Origin: Fidelibacterota bacterium
Lineage (GTDB): Bacteria; Fidelibacterota; JAANXI01
DNA length: 5,133 nucleotides
Direction of reading: 5' to 3'
NCBI GenBank assembly: GCA_018263365.1
Contig: JAANXI010000163.1
Span: forward strand, 1 to 5,133
Part shown: piece by piece, positions 1 to 5,133 of the stretch
How the letters are laid out: every line of letters starts with the position of its first letter
Position numbering within the stretch: the stretch's first letter is position 1
Notes under the pieces: model-generated
Told to the model about the DNA's origin: nothing
The model's database searches: none
What the model saw: the letters and a program-made list of their open reading frames with translations, nothing else
Made by a program: the position numbers and the translations under genes

Positions 1-559
1 CTGCCGGGATCCCGGCGACCTCCCCTTCAATAAAGTGGTAAAATTTCACGGCATTCAGGTCTTCGGATGTCAATTCCTGAAGCACGGTACGAGATTTCGG
101 GCCCTGCACCGCCAACAATGTCGTCTCATCGCTAATGTCCTGCATTTCAGCGCCGTCCATCAGATACTGCTGCATGTGCTCCCAGTCCTTGCGGATATTG
201 GCGGCGTTAACAACGGTCAAATACCGATCCTCGTATTTGTAAATAAGCAGATCATCCACGATGCCCCCATCTTCGAGACACATCGCCGTGTACTGCGCCT
301 GTTCCACCGACATCTTTGCAACATCGTTCACGGTGACGTAATTCAGAAAGCCCTCCGCATCCGCTCCGGTTACGAGGAACTCCCCCATGTGGGAGACGTC
401 GAAAACACCTATCGTTGTTCTGACGCACTTGTGCTCTTCGATAATCCCGGCATACTGGATCGGCATTTCATAGCCGGCAAAATCCACGATTTTCGCACCG
501 GCTGCTTCGTGTTTCCCGTAGAGCGCTGTCTTCTTTGGCGTTCCGTCTTCCTGACTCAC
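1..559 (-). CDS. gcvT: Glycine cleavage system T-protein (aminomethyltransferase), N-terminal half, runs off the left edge
   Basis: In the cytosolic glycine cleavage system this enzyme takes the aminomethyl group from the lipoyl arm of H-protein and transfers it to tetrahydrofolate, giving 5,10-methylene-THF and ammonia. The window holds 186 codons without a stop; full-length family members are about 360-370 residues, so roughly half is visible. Recognisable motifs are FAGYEMPIQY (27-36), VFDVSHMGE (52-60), GGIVDDL (98-104), VVNAANIRKDW (116-126) and LLAVQGP (148-154). Asp102 in GGIVDD matches the family's catalytic aspartate. The start is a GTG at 557-559, chosen because GAGGGG (566-571) lies 6 bases upstream and because the protein then begins with the usual short lead into the FAG motif. 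It begins 3 bases after the aminotransferase stop and in the same frame, so translational coupling is likely. No riboswitch can fit in that gap. The family assignment is confident. Whether gcvH and gcvP follow cannot be seen. Confidence 0.94.
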   Translation of the reverse strand, partial: MSQEDGTPKKTALYGKHEAAGAKIVDFAGYEMPIQYAGIIEEHKCVRTTIGVFDVSHMGEFLVTGADAEGFLNYVTVNDVAKMSVEQAQYTAMCLEDGGIVDDLLIYKYEDRYLTVVNAANIRKDWEHMQQYLMDGAEMQDISDETTLLAVQGPKSRTVLQELTSEDLNAVKFYHFIEGEVAGIPA

Positions 560-562
560 CAG

Positions 563-1756
563 TTACCCCTCAATCCATTCTTTGAATTTCGCCATTCCTT
601 CCCGGATGTCTTCCGTATCAATACCGGAATACGCAAACCGGAGATATTTTTGGGTTTCGCCCGGCAGCGGCCGACCAAAGTGATTTCGTGTGCAAAATGA
701 GACGCCGGTATTTTTCAGCGCCGCCTCCTGAAATTCTGCCAGCGTGTTAAATCCCATCTTTTCCATGGCTTTCGTTGCGTTCGGAAAGAGGTAGAAAGTG
801 GTTTCCGGTTTGTGACAGATAATGCCATCGATGTCATTCAACATTTCCACAGCCGCATCGCGGCGTTCCTTCAGTATTCCGAGGATCCGTTCCGGGCCGC
901 TCTGGTCACCGGTCAGGGCTTCAATAGCGGCGTACTGGTTAAAATGATTGGTGCAGGATTCGTCGTTGGTATTGATTTTTGCAATACTGCTGATGATATC
1001 CTCCGGCCCAACAGCGGCACCCAAACGCCAGCCGGTCATGGCGAACTTCTTGGCGAAGGTGTACAGGATAACGGTCCGTTCGTACATCCCCGGATATTTC
1101 ACGATGCTCTCGCTTTCAGCGCTATACCGAATTTCAAAATATGCCTCGTCGGAGAGTACCCACAGATCATGCTTCACCGCCAATTCGGCCAGATATTTCA
1201 TCTCATCGGAGGAGCTTTCCGCCCCCATTGGATTCTGGTAATTGTTGTAAATCAGCACCGTGGTTTTCCCCGTGATCTGGGATTCCAGTTGATCCATATC
1301 CAGTTCGAAACCGCCATCGGTTTCGATATAGGAATACGGCTTTGCGATGCCGCCCAGAAATTCGATCATTGACTCGTAAATCGGATAGCCGGGGTTCGGA
1401 TAGAGCGCCTCTTCCCCGGGATTAAGTACCACGTTCAGGAACTTTCCAATAACCGGTTTCCCGCCGGGCTGGATTGCCACGTTTTCCATGGAATATTCCA
1501 CGCCGCGCGCTTCGCCCACATCTTTGGCGAGCGTTTTGCGTAATTCCGGGATGCCCGCGTTCGGGCAATATCCGGTCTTACCGTCATTCATCGCCTTGAT
1601 GGTGGCATTCCGGATATTTTCCGGGGTGATGATATTCATATCTCCAAGATGAAAGGGATAGACCTTATTCCCTTTGGAAGCCCACTCCGCGGCCTGTGCC
1701 CCCACGGCAAAAGCGGTTTCCGTTCCCAACCTGCTCATGCGTTCTGCTTGTTGCAT
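563..1756 (-). CDS. PLP-dependent aminotransferase, class I/II (fold type I)
   Basis: This 397-residue cytosolic enzyme should transfer an amino group between an amino acid and a 2-oxo acid using pyridoxal phosphate. The catalytic set is complete: Lys236 in AKKFAMTGWRLG forms the Schiff base, Asp203 and Tyr206 in SDEAYFE contact the cofactor ring, Asn175 lies in YQNPMG, Arg244 in GWR binds the phosphate, GGK at 98-100 starts the cofactor-binding helix, and Arg373 in YLRFAYS is the usual carboxylate-binding arginine. Offsets from aspartate aminotransferase numbering are constant across neighbouring motifs (19 for Asn, Asp and Tyr; 22 for Lys and Arg), so the core has no indel. The N-terminal segment reads FHLGDMNIITPENI, where aspartate aminotransferase-like enzymes usually have a GEPDF-type motif, so it belongs to a divergent subgroup. 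Substrate cannot be named from sequence. The start at Met1 is supported by a strong AGGAGG 4 bases upstream; Met7 is too far from it. It sits between ruvA and gcvT, probably in the same transcript. Confidence 0.93.
   Translation of the reverse strand: MQQAERMSRLGTETAFAVGAQAAEWASKGNKVYPFHLGDMNIITPENIRNATIKAMNDGKTGYCPNAGIPELRKTLAKDVGEARGVEYSMENVAIQPGGKPVIGKFLNVVLNPGEEALYPNPGYPIYESMIEFLGGIAKPYSYIETDGGFELDMDQLESQITGKTTVLIYNNYQNPMGAESSSDEMKYLAELAVKHDLWVLSDEAYFEIRYSAESESIVKYPGMYERTVILYTFAKKFAMTGWRLGAAVGPEDIISSIAKINTNDESCTNHFNQYAAIEALTGDQSGPERILGILKERRDAAVEMLNDIDGIICHKPETTFYLFPNATKAMEKMGFNTLAEFQEAALKNTGVSFCTRNHFGRPLPGETQKYLRFAYSGIDTEDIREGMAKFKEWIEG
566..571 (-). promoter_or_regulatory. Ribosome binding site for gcvT, inside the end of the aminotransferase gene
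   Basis: The minus strand reads GAGGGG, followed by six bases (TAACTG) and then the GTG start codon. It overlaps the last codons of the aminotransferase, which fits coupled translation, and it decides in favour of the GTG start over the adjacent in-frame CTG. Confidence 0.7.
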
Positions 1757-1760
1757 AATT

Positions 1761-1768
1761 CCTCCTCT
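1761..1768 (-). promoter_or_regulatory. Strong ribosome binding site for the aminotransferase
   Basis: The minus strand reads AGAGGAGG, then AATT, then ATG. This is the best Shine-Dalgarno match in the window. It fixes the start at 1754-1756 and suggests the gene is translated independently of ruvA, unlike the tightly packed junctions upstream. Confidence 0.8.
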
Positions 1769-1778
1769 GCAAATTTTT

Positions 1779-1796
1779 GTCCGGTAAGTGCCGGAC
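1779..1796 (-). other. Short GC-rich stem-loop between ruvA and the aminotransferase
   Basis: The minus strand has GTCCGG, a six-base loop CACTTA, and CCGGAC, a perfect 6-bp inverted repeat that starts two bases after the ruvA stop codon. It is followed by AAAAATTT rather than a T run, so it is not a good intrinsic terminator. It could instead stabilise the 3' end of a processed ruvA message or weakly attenuate. The stem is clear; any function is inference. Confidence 0.5.
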
Positions 1797-1798
1797 GG

Positions 1799-2389
1799 TT
1801 AAAATGTCTTCAATGCTGCTTTGAGAAGTGTTTCCACAGTATCCACGGATTCGGCATCTTTTAGGACTGCCCGCACAGCCTTCTCCGATTGATTCCGGCT
1901 GTATCCCAGCGATTCCAGTGCCAGCATGCCCTCTTTCTGTAGCGAGCCCGCCTTCGAACCACCAGCCACATCAACTGTTTCACGCTCCGAAGCCAGCGTT
2001 TCACGCAATTCCAGGATAATCCGCTTGGCCGTCTTCGGCCCGATCCCCGGAAAGCGTTTGAGTGCCTTCACATCCTCATTCAGGATGCTCTCCTTCACTT
2101 CCGCGACTGTGCCGCCGGACAGGATGCCGATACCAACTTTCGGACCGATGCCCGACACGCTGATGAGTTCGAGAAAGAGTTCCCGTTCCTTCTCATCCGC
2201 AAACCCGTATAATCGCTGGGCATCTTCCCGGACATACAAGTACGTCCATAGATGACATTCTTTATGAAGCTCCGGAAGTTGTTCAAAAGTGGAAAGCGAA
2301 ACTTCCAGACTGTAGCCGACACCGTTGACGTCAATCACAGCCTCGTTTGTGGATTTTCGGGCAAGCGGCCCCTTGATATATTCGTACAT
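1799..2389 (-). CDS. ruvA: Holliday junction branch-migration complex subunit RuvA
   Basis: RuvA binds four-way DNA junctions as a tetramer and loads the RuvB helicase for branch migration in recombinational repair. The 196-residue length is normal. An N-terminal OB-fold region (about 1-63) contains REDAQRLYGF, where Glu55 and Asp56 coincide with the two acidic-pin residues of E. coli RuvA that keep the strands apart at the crossover. Two helix-hairpin-helix motifs follow, SGIGPKVG (79-86) and PGIGPKTA (114-121). After a variable linker comes the C-terminal domain that contacts RuvB (about 150-196), with LGYS at 161-164. The start is ATG at 2387-2389, because MYEYIKG matches the family's usual first residues. 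The frame stays open upstream, but that extension overlaps the end of ruvC and has no family character. Only AGG at 2394-2396 resembles a ribosome site, and the start lies 5 bases after the ruvC stop, so coupling to ruvC is likely. No ruvB follows. Confidence 0.96.
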   Translation of the reverse strand: MYEYIKGPLARKSTNEAVIDVNGVGYSLEVSLSTFEQLPELHKECHLWTYLYVREDAQRLYGFADEKERELFLELISVSGIGPKVGIGILSGGTVAEVKESILNEDVKALKRFPGIGPKTAKRIILELRETLASERETVDVAGGSKAGSLQKEGMLALESLGYSRNQSEKAVRAVLKDAESVDTVETLLKAALKTF

Positions 2390-2394
2390 AGTAC

Positions 2395-2883
2395 CTATTG
2401 GATTTTGAGTTGGAGTTGTTGTTGATGGCACAACGCACACGCTAGCGCGTCGGACGCATCCAGCGGCGTTGGCGGCTCCGAGAGTCCCAGCATATTTTTG
2501 ACCATAAACTGGACCTGCTCTTTCGTGGCGCCGCCTCGCCCAGTGATCGCCATTTTGATCTTTTTGGCGGAATACTCTGTCACCGGTAGTGTGTAATGCA
2601 TTGCTGCAAGCATAGCCACTCCGCGGACGTGTCCCAGTTGTAACGCAGTTTTGGCATTTTTACTGTAGAATGCTTCCTCAATAGCAAACTCATCGGGCTC
2701 GTATTGCTGGATGACTTCTGAGATATCGTCGTACACAGTTTGAATACGTCGCGGAAATGGATTATCTGCGTTAGTGCGAATGGCCCCGTATTGGATGACC
2801 CGGATTTTGGATCCGGCAAAATCGATCAGCCCGTAGCCGGTACAACGCAGTCCCGGATCGATGCCCAACACTCGTAGCGGCAT
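2395..2883 (-). CDS. ruvC: Crossover junction endodeoxyribonuclease RuvC (Holliday junction resolvase)
   Basis: RuvC is a dimeric, metal-dependent nuclease with an RNase H-like fold that cuts Holliday junctions symmetrically once RuvAB has positioned them. All four acidic catalytic residues are visible: Asp9 in GIDPGLRCTGYG, Glu69 in AIEEAF, and Asp142 and Asp145 in LDASDALA. Their spacing matches E. coli RuvC (Asp7, Glu66, Asp138, Asp141). The basic, glycine-rich stretch AKKIKMAITGRGGATKEQV (106-124) is also typical. At 162 residues it is near the usual 160-175. The start at 2881-2883 gives the normal MPLRVLGIDPG beginning, 4 bases after the yebC stop. The nearest purine-rich match, GAGG at 2896-2899, is 12 bases away, so translation probably depends on ribosomes arriving from yebC. 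The gene is intact and the assignment is firm. Confidence 0.97.
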   Translation of the reverse strand: MPLRVLGIDPGLRCTGYGLIDFAGSKIRVIQYGAIRTNADNPFPRRIQTVYDDISEVIQQYEPDEFAIEEAFYSKNAKTALQLGHVRGVAMLAAMHYTLPVTEYSAKKIKMAITGRGGATKEQVQFMVKNMLGLSEPPTPLDASDALACALCHQQQLQLKIQ

Positions 2884-2887
2884 ATGC

Positions 2888-3640
2888 TCAGGAGGCCTCG
2901 GTTTCGGCTAATGTCTCTTCTTCTATATCTGCATTTGACCACACGTTCTGCACGTCATCGTGGTCTTCAAGTGCTTCCAATAATCGCATCAATTTTTTTG
3001 CGTCCGAGCCGGTGACCGGCACATTATTCTTGGGTATCTGCTGTAATTCGGAATCCTCGATCTCAAAGCCTGCGTCCTCAAGCCCGGTTTTCAGATTGTG
3101 AAAGTCGGTCATCGGGCAAGTAAGTTCAAAGAATTCGTCTTCCTCTGTAATGGCTTCCGCGCCGTGATCAATTGCACTTAACATGAGATCGTCTTCGGTC
3201 ACTCCATCTTTGGAAACATAAACCACACCTTTACGCTCGAACACCCACGCCACGCTGCCGGATTCTCCCAGACTGCCTTCATGTTTATCCAGAATATGCC
3301 GGAGCTCGGACACGGTGCGGTTTTTATTATCGGTGGTACATTCGATAAAGAGAGCAGTACCATTGGGGCCATAACCCTCGTAGGTCATGTCCTCATACGT
3401 GACGCCCGGCAGTTCACCGGTCCCCCGCTGGATGGCCTTCTCAATGTTATCCTTGGGCATGTTCTCATCATTCGCATCATCAATGGCCTGCCGCAAACGA
3501 GAGTTCGTTTCCGGATCACCGCCGCCCAAACGTGCCGCTACGGTGATTTCCTTGATCAGTTTTGAGAAGATCTTGCCCCGCTTCTGATCTTCCTTCGCCT
3601 TCTTCCGTTTTATGGTACTCCATTTGGAATGACCAGACAT
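2888..3640 (-). CDS. yebC: YebC/PmpR/TACO1 family protein (translation factor or DNA-binding regulator)
   Basis: This family is near-universal in bacteria and in mitochondria (TACO1). Members have been described as transcriptional regulators and, more recently, as ribosome-associated factors that help translation through difficult proline-rich stretches; which applies here is unknown. The 250-residue length is typical. Hallmarks are the N-terminal MSGHSKWSTIKRKKAKEDQK with a basic patch, MPKDNIEKAIQRGTGE (61-76), YEGYGPNGTALFIE (87-100), TDNKNRT (103-109), GSLGESGSVAWVFERKG (122-138) and the C-terminal LEDHDDVQNVWSNADI (224-239). The last eleven or so residues form an acidic tail. The start at 3638-3640 is set by the invariant first residues and by AAGGGAG seven bases upstream. 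It leads the yebC-ruvC-ruvA cluster, an order also found in other bacteria including E. coli, where an extra gene separates ruvC from ruvA. A sigma-70-like promoter lies just upstream. Confidence 0.97.
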   Translation of the reverse strand: MSGHSKWSTIKRKKAKEDQKRGKIFSKLIKEITVAARLGGGDPETNSRLRQAIDDANDENMPKDNIEKAIQRGTGELPGVTYEDMTYEGYGPNGTALFIECTTDNKNRTVSELRHILDKHEGSLGESGSVAWVFERKGVVYVSKDGVTEDDLMLSAIDHGAEAITEEDEFFELTCPMTDFHNLKTGLEDAGFEIEDSELQQIPKNNVPVTGSDAKKLMRLLEALEDHDDVQNVWSNADIEEETLAETEAS

Positions 3641-3647
3641 AATTTGT

Positions 3648-3654
3648 CTCCCTT
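3648..3654 (-). promoter_or_regulatory. Ribosome binding site for yebC
   Basis: The minus strand reads AAGGGAG, seven bases before the ATG. Spacing and purine content are as expected, and the site agrees with the start given by the conserved MSGHSKW beginning. Confidence 0.75.
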
Positions 3655-3690
3655 ACACTCGCAAAATTACTTCGCGTTATTGCATTAATA

Positions 3691-3719
3691 ATATTACGAT
3701 TTCTGCGTCCATATTGCAA
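3691..3719 (-). promoter_or_regulatory. Candidate sigma-70-type promoter for the yebC-ruvC-ruvA operon
   Basis: On the minus strand TTGCAA (3714-3719) is followed after exactly 17 bases by TAATAT (3691-3696). Each box matches 4 of 6 consensus bases, the spacing is optimal and the surroundings are AT-rich. Transcription would start near 3684 and leave a leader of about 45 bases. If the host belongs to Bacteroidota, the overlapping TTTG and TAATATTA could instead be read as that group's TTTG/TAnnTTTG promoter with a 20-base spacer. I saw no E. coli-type LexA box (CTGT-N8-ACAG) in the leader. This is prediction from sequence only. Confidence 0.5.
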
Positions 3720-3788
3720 ACTCAATGTGGTGAAAAAATTCAACCATAGGAGGTAGTTATTACATACAACTCCGTCTCTCTGTCCCTT

Positions 3789-3837
3789 CCTCTTCAAAAG
3801 AGGAAAAGAACGCGTTTTCTTTTCTCTTCCAAAGAGA
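3789..3837 (-). repeat. Long imperfect inverted repeat, REP-like hairpin
   Basis: In minus-strand RNA the arms can form a 21-bp stem around the loop AACGCG. The inner 8 bp are perfect (GAAAAGAA with TTCTTTTC). After one bulged C come 13 further pairs, of which four are G-U wobbles. The outer parts can also fold on their own: CCTCTT-CAA-AAGAGG at 3789-3803 and CTCTT-CCA-AAGAG at 3824-3836 on the plus strand, so the whole resembles two small REP hairpins facing each other. No T run follows on the minus strand, so it is not a classical intrinsic terminator. It lies 46 bases after the stop codon of the upstream gene and about 70 bases before the yebC promoter candidate, so a 3'-UTR stabiliser or degenerate intergenic repeat is most plausible. 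Confidence 0.6.
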
Positions 3838-3847
3838 GGAGTTCAAG

Positions 3848-3874
3848 CCTCACCAGAGGTCCCTGCGGGAGGGA
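3848..3874 (-). repeat. Pair of small adjacent stem-loops just after the phosphohydrolase gene
   Basis: On the plus strand CCTC-ACCA-GAGG (3848-3859) is followed directly by TCCCT-GCGGG-AGGGA (3860-3874). Both are short perfect inverted repeats, and they lie 10 bases downstream of the upstream gene's stop codon. With the 3789-3837 hairpin they make a cluster of foldable G/C-rich and purine/pyrimidine-rich elements of the kind seen in REP-type intergenic repeats. No T tract accompanies them. Function is unknown. Confidence 0.4.
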
Positions 3875-3883
3875 GATTTGCGT

Positions 3884-5133
3884 TTATAGCACATCCCCCA
3901 AAATCCTCGGTGCAATATCCTCCAGTTCCTCAATCCCGGCGAAGTCGAACTCTGTTGAGATATTTGCCGCCACAAGACTGGCATTTTCATACGTATGCAC
4001 GCCGGTAAGCACATCATTCCGGGCAATTTCTTCGATTTTCACGCTGCCCTTCAGGTCAAAGCCAGGCTTATTCAAAACTATTAGATCCGGCGCCTGTGAT
4101 AAGTGAGAGCCGGAATAAATTTCTTCGGGCAGGAACACGTCTGACACAGGATTTACACGATCTCCTGCCTCGTCACGGATCATAATATCATTCAACAGAC
4201 GCTCCCGAAGTTCGTCGCGAATCCTCCCAAATTCATCGCCTACGGTAATCCATCCGTGTTGAAACCGGTCAACACGGTTCAAATGGATTCGGCCGGGATC
4301 CAGTGCAAAGGCGGTGCTTTGCGGATTCATATTCTCCAGCGATTCCGGTGAGTCGGTTTGAAACGAAAGCAATCCCTCCGATCGCAGCCAGGCGTTGAGA
4401 TTCACCTCTTTGTTCACTCGTGTGAAGCCGTGATCGGCGAGCACGATTATTCGTGTGTTGCTATCGACGCGATTCACTAGTCTTCCCACTGCAGAATCGA
4501 CTGCGTGATAGAATTCCATCACCCGGGAGTGCAAGGTATGTTGCTCACCCTCCAGCGCGTGCCACAAATAATGTTGTAATCTGTCGGTGCCGGTAAAAAC
4601 GGTCATAACCAAATTCCAGCTCTCCTTGTTCCAGAGGTATTCGATCGTATTGATTCGTTCTTCAAGAATCTCGAACAGGTCATCCAGGAATTCCGACAAA
4701 TTCTCCCGCGCCTTCCAGGCATCAACATCAATGGTGTAGCCAAGTTCCTTGAGTTCAGTTAACAACGACTTTGGCCAGACCGCCTTCTCAAGGTCCGGAG
4801 CAACAAAGCCGGAGATGAGAATTCCATCGACCTCAGACGCAGGGTAGGTCTGCGGAACGTTGACGACCAACGATTTTTTCCCATGCTCAGACAACCGCTC
4901 CCAGAGCGTCGGCGTCTTGATGTCCCTGGAACTCAGGAAACGTATGCCGTAGTCGTTTGGCCGCGGCACAAAGAAGCCAAAGATTCCATGTTCACCGGGA
5001 TTGGTGCCGGTCATAAAACTGCTCCACGCTGTTGAGGAAACATCCGGTAGAGCGCTGCGAATTGGCTTACTTTGGCCTTGCTCTATCAGTTTGGAAAGGT
5101 TCGGAGTAACCCCTCCCTCACACAACTCGGTGA
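3884..5133 (-). CDS. Alkaline phosphatase superfamily phosphohydrolase/phosphodiesterase (COG3379-like), N-terminus beyond the window
   Basis: The visible 415 residues match the type I phosphodiesterase/nucleotide pyrophosphatase branch of the alkaline phosphatase superfamily, most like the family annotated as predicted phosphohydrolase or phosphomutase. These are two-metal hydrolases of phosphate esters; the physiological substrate is unknown. Numbering from the TTG codon at 5123-5125, PDVSSTAWSSFMTG (27-40) contains the likely Ser/Thr nucleophile, NPGEHGIFGFF (42-52) is a family signature, Asp181 and His185 in TDRLQHYLW and Asp231-His232 in LADHGF are metal ligands, and His377 in TGVHTYENA is the last expected ligand. 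The frame stays open to the right edge, reading TELCEGGVTPNL. Homologues have about 20 more residues before this, including a GxDG-type motif with the first metal aspartate, so the TTG is probably not the true start. No signal peptide or membrane segment is visible in this part. It is separated from yebC by 243 bp and is probably a different transcription unit. Confidence 0.88.
   Translation of the reverse strand, partial: TELCEGGVTPNLSKLIEQGQSKPIRSALPDVSSTAWSSFMTGTNPGEHGIFGFFVPRPNDYGIRFLSSRDIKTPTLWERLSEHGKKSLVVNVPQTYPASEVDGILISGFVAPDLEKAVWPKSLLTELKELGYTIDVDAWKARENLSEFLDDLFEILEERINTIEYLWNKESWNLVMTVFTGTDRLQHYLWHALEGEQHTLHSRVMEFYHAVDSAVGRLVNRVDSNTRIIVLADHGFTRVNKEVNLNAWLRSEGLLSFQTDSPESLENMNPQSTAFALDPGRIHLNRVDRFQHGWITVGDEFGRIRDELRERLLNDIMIRDEAGDRVNPVSDVFLPEEIYSGSHLSQAPDLIVLNKPGFDLKGSVKIEEIARNDVLTGVHTYENASLVAANISTEFDFAGIEELEDIAPRILGDVL

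Larger units (their letters stand above)
3641..3883. other. Intergenic region between the phosphohydrolase gene and yebC
   Basis: This 243-bp stretch has two parts. Positions 3781-3883 hold the inverted-repeat cluster that follows the upstream gene; positions 3641-3780 are AT-rich and hold the yebC promoter and ribosome-site candidates. An open frame on the minus strand that starts here and enters the yebC N-terminus out of frame has no protein-like character. I see no tRNA, riboswitch or coding sequence in it. Confidence 0.7.

Noticed and set aside
35..700. A 221-codon open frame on the plus strand.
   Set aside because: It is antisense to gcvT and the end of the aminotransferase, both of which carry clear family motifs. 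Its translation is low-complexity shadow sequence without recognisable domains.
812..1372. A 186-codon open frame on the plus strand.
   Set aside because: It lies wholly antisense to the catalytic core of the aminotransferase and has no protein-family character.
2390..2440. Possible 17-residue N-terminal extension of RuvA.
   Set aside because: The frame is open, but it overlaps the ruvC coding end, and RuvA proteins begin at the equivalent of MYEYIKG.
3748..3754. The minus-strand sequence ACCTCCT, which resembles the 16S anti-Shine-Dalgarno end and could pair with the yebC ribosome site.
   Set aside because: It lies upstream of the best promoter candidate and so would not be in that transcript. 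The complementarity to AAGGGAG is only about four bases, so chance is the simpler explanation.
3516..3797. A 93-codon open frame on the minus strand across the yebC leader.
   Set aside because: It overlaps the start of yebC out of frame and covers the promoter and repeats, with no ribosome site or family resemblance.
3781..3840. Intrinsic terminator for the phosphohydrolase gene.
   Set aside because: The hairpin is strong enough, but no T-rich tract follows on the minus strand; the bases after it are AAGGGACA. I therefore list it as a repeat or hairpin only.
3641..3883. Riboswitch, tRNA, CRISPR array or att site in the intergenic region.
   Set aside because: There are no repeated spacer units, no cloverleaf with a TTCGA-type arm, and no recognisable riboswitch core; only the hairpins and promoter elements are visible.

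Overview
This window looks like ordinary chromosomal housekeeping DNA from a bacterium of intermediate GC content. All six supported genes lie on the minus strand, so they are transcribed from high to low coordinates. I cannot place the organism firmly. The gene content, the protein style and a REP-like intergenic hairpin would fit the Fibrobacterota-Chlorobiota-Bacteroidota assemblage or a relative such as Neomarinimicrobiota or Calditrichota, but this is a low-confidence impression and not a phylogenetic result.

Layout in transcription order: (1) positions 5133-3884, an alkaline-phosphatase-superfamily phosphohydrolase or phosphodiesterase whose extreme N-terminus lies beyond the window edge; (2) positions 3883-3641, a 243-bp intergenic region with a cluster of inverted repeats next to the upstream gene and a good sigma-70-like promoter plus Shine-Dalgarno site in front of the next gene; (3) positions 3640-1799, yebC, ruvC and ruvA, separated by only 4 and 5 bases; (4) a 42-base gap with a short GC-rich stem-loop and a strong ribosome binding site; (5) positions 1756-563, a fold-type-I PLP-dependent aminotransferase; (6) position 559 running off the left edge, the N-terminal half of gcvT, the T-protein of the glycine cleavage system, which starts 3 bases after the aminotransferase stop codon.

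How the genes fit together: yebC-ruvC-ruvA is a widely conserved cluster that combines a ribosome-associated or regulatory factor with two parts of the Holliday-junction machinery, the RuvC resolvase and the RuvA junction-binding subunit. The usual partner ruvB does not follow ruvA here. An amino-acid-metabolism pair (aminotransferase and gcvT) follows instead and is probably co-transcribed with it. All expected catalytic residues are present in RuvC, RuvA's acidic pin and helix-hairpin-helix motifs, the aminotransferase and the visible part of GcvT, so these genes appear functional.

I found no mobile element, CRISPR array, tRNA, rRNA, phage gene or convincing novel system. The most interesting non-coding signal is a long hairpin at 3789-3837 whose arm differences are all tolerated as G-U wobbles only in minus-strand RNA. 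The other observations concern gene order and gene junctions.
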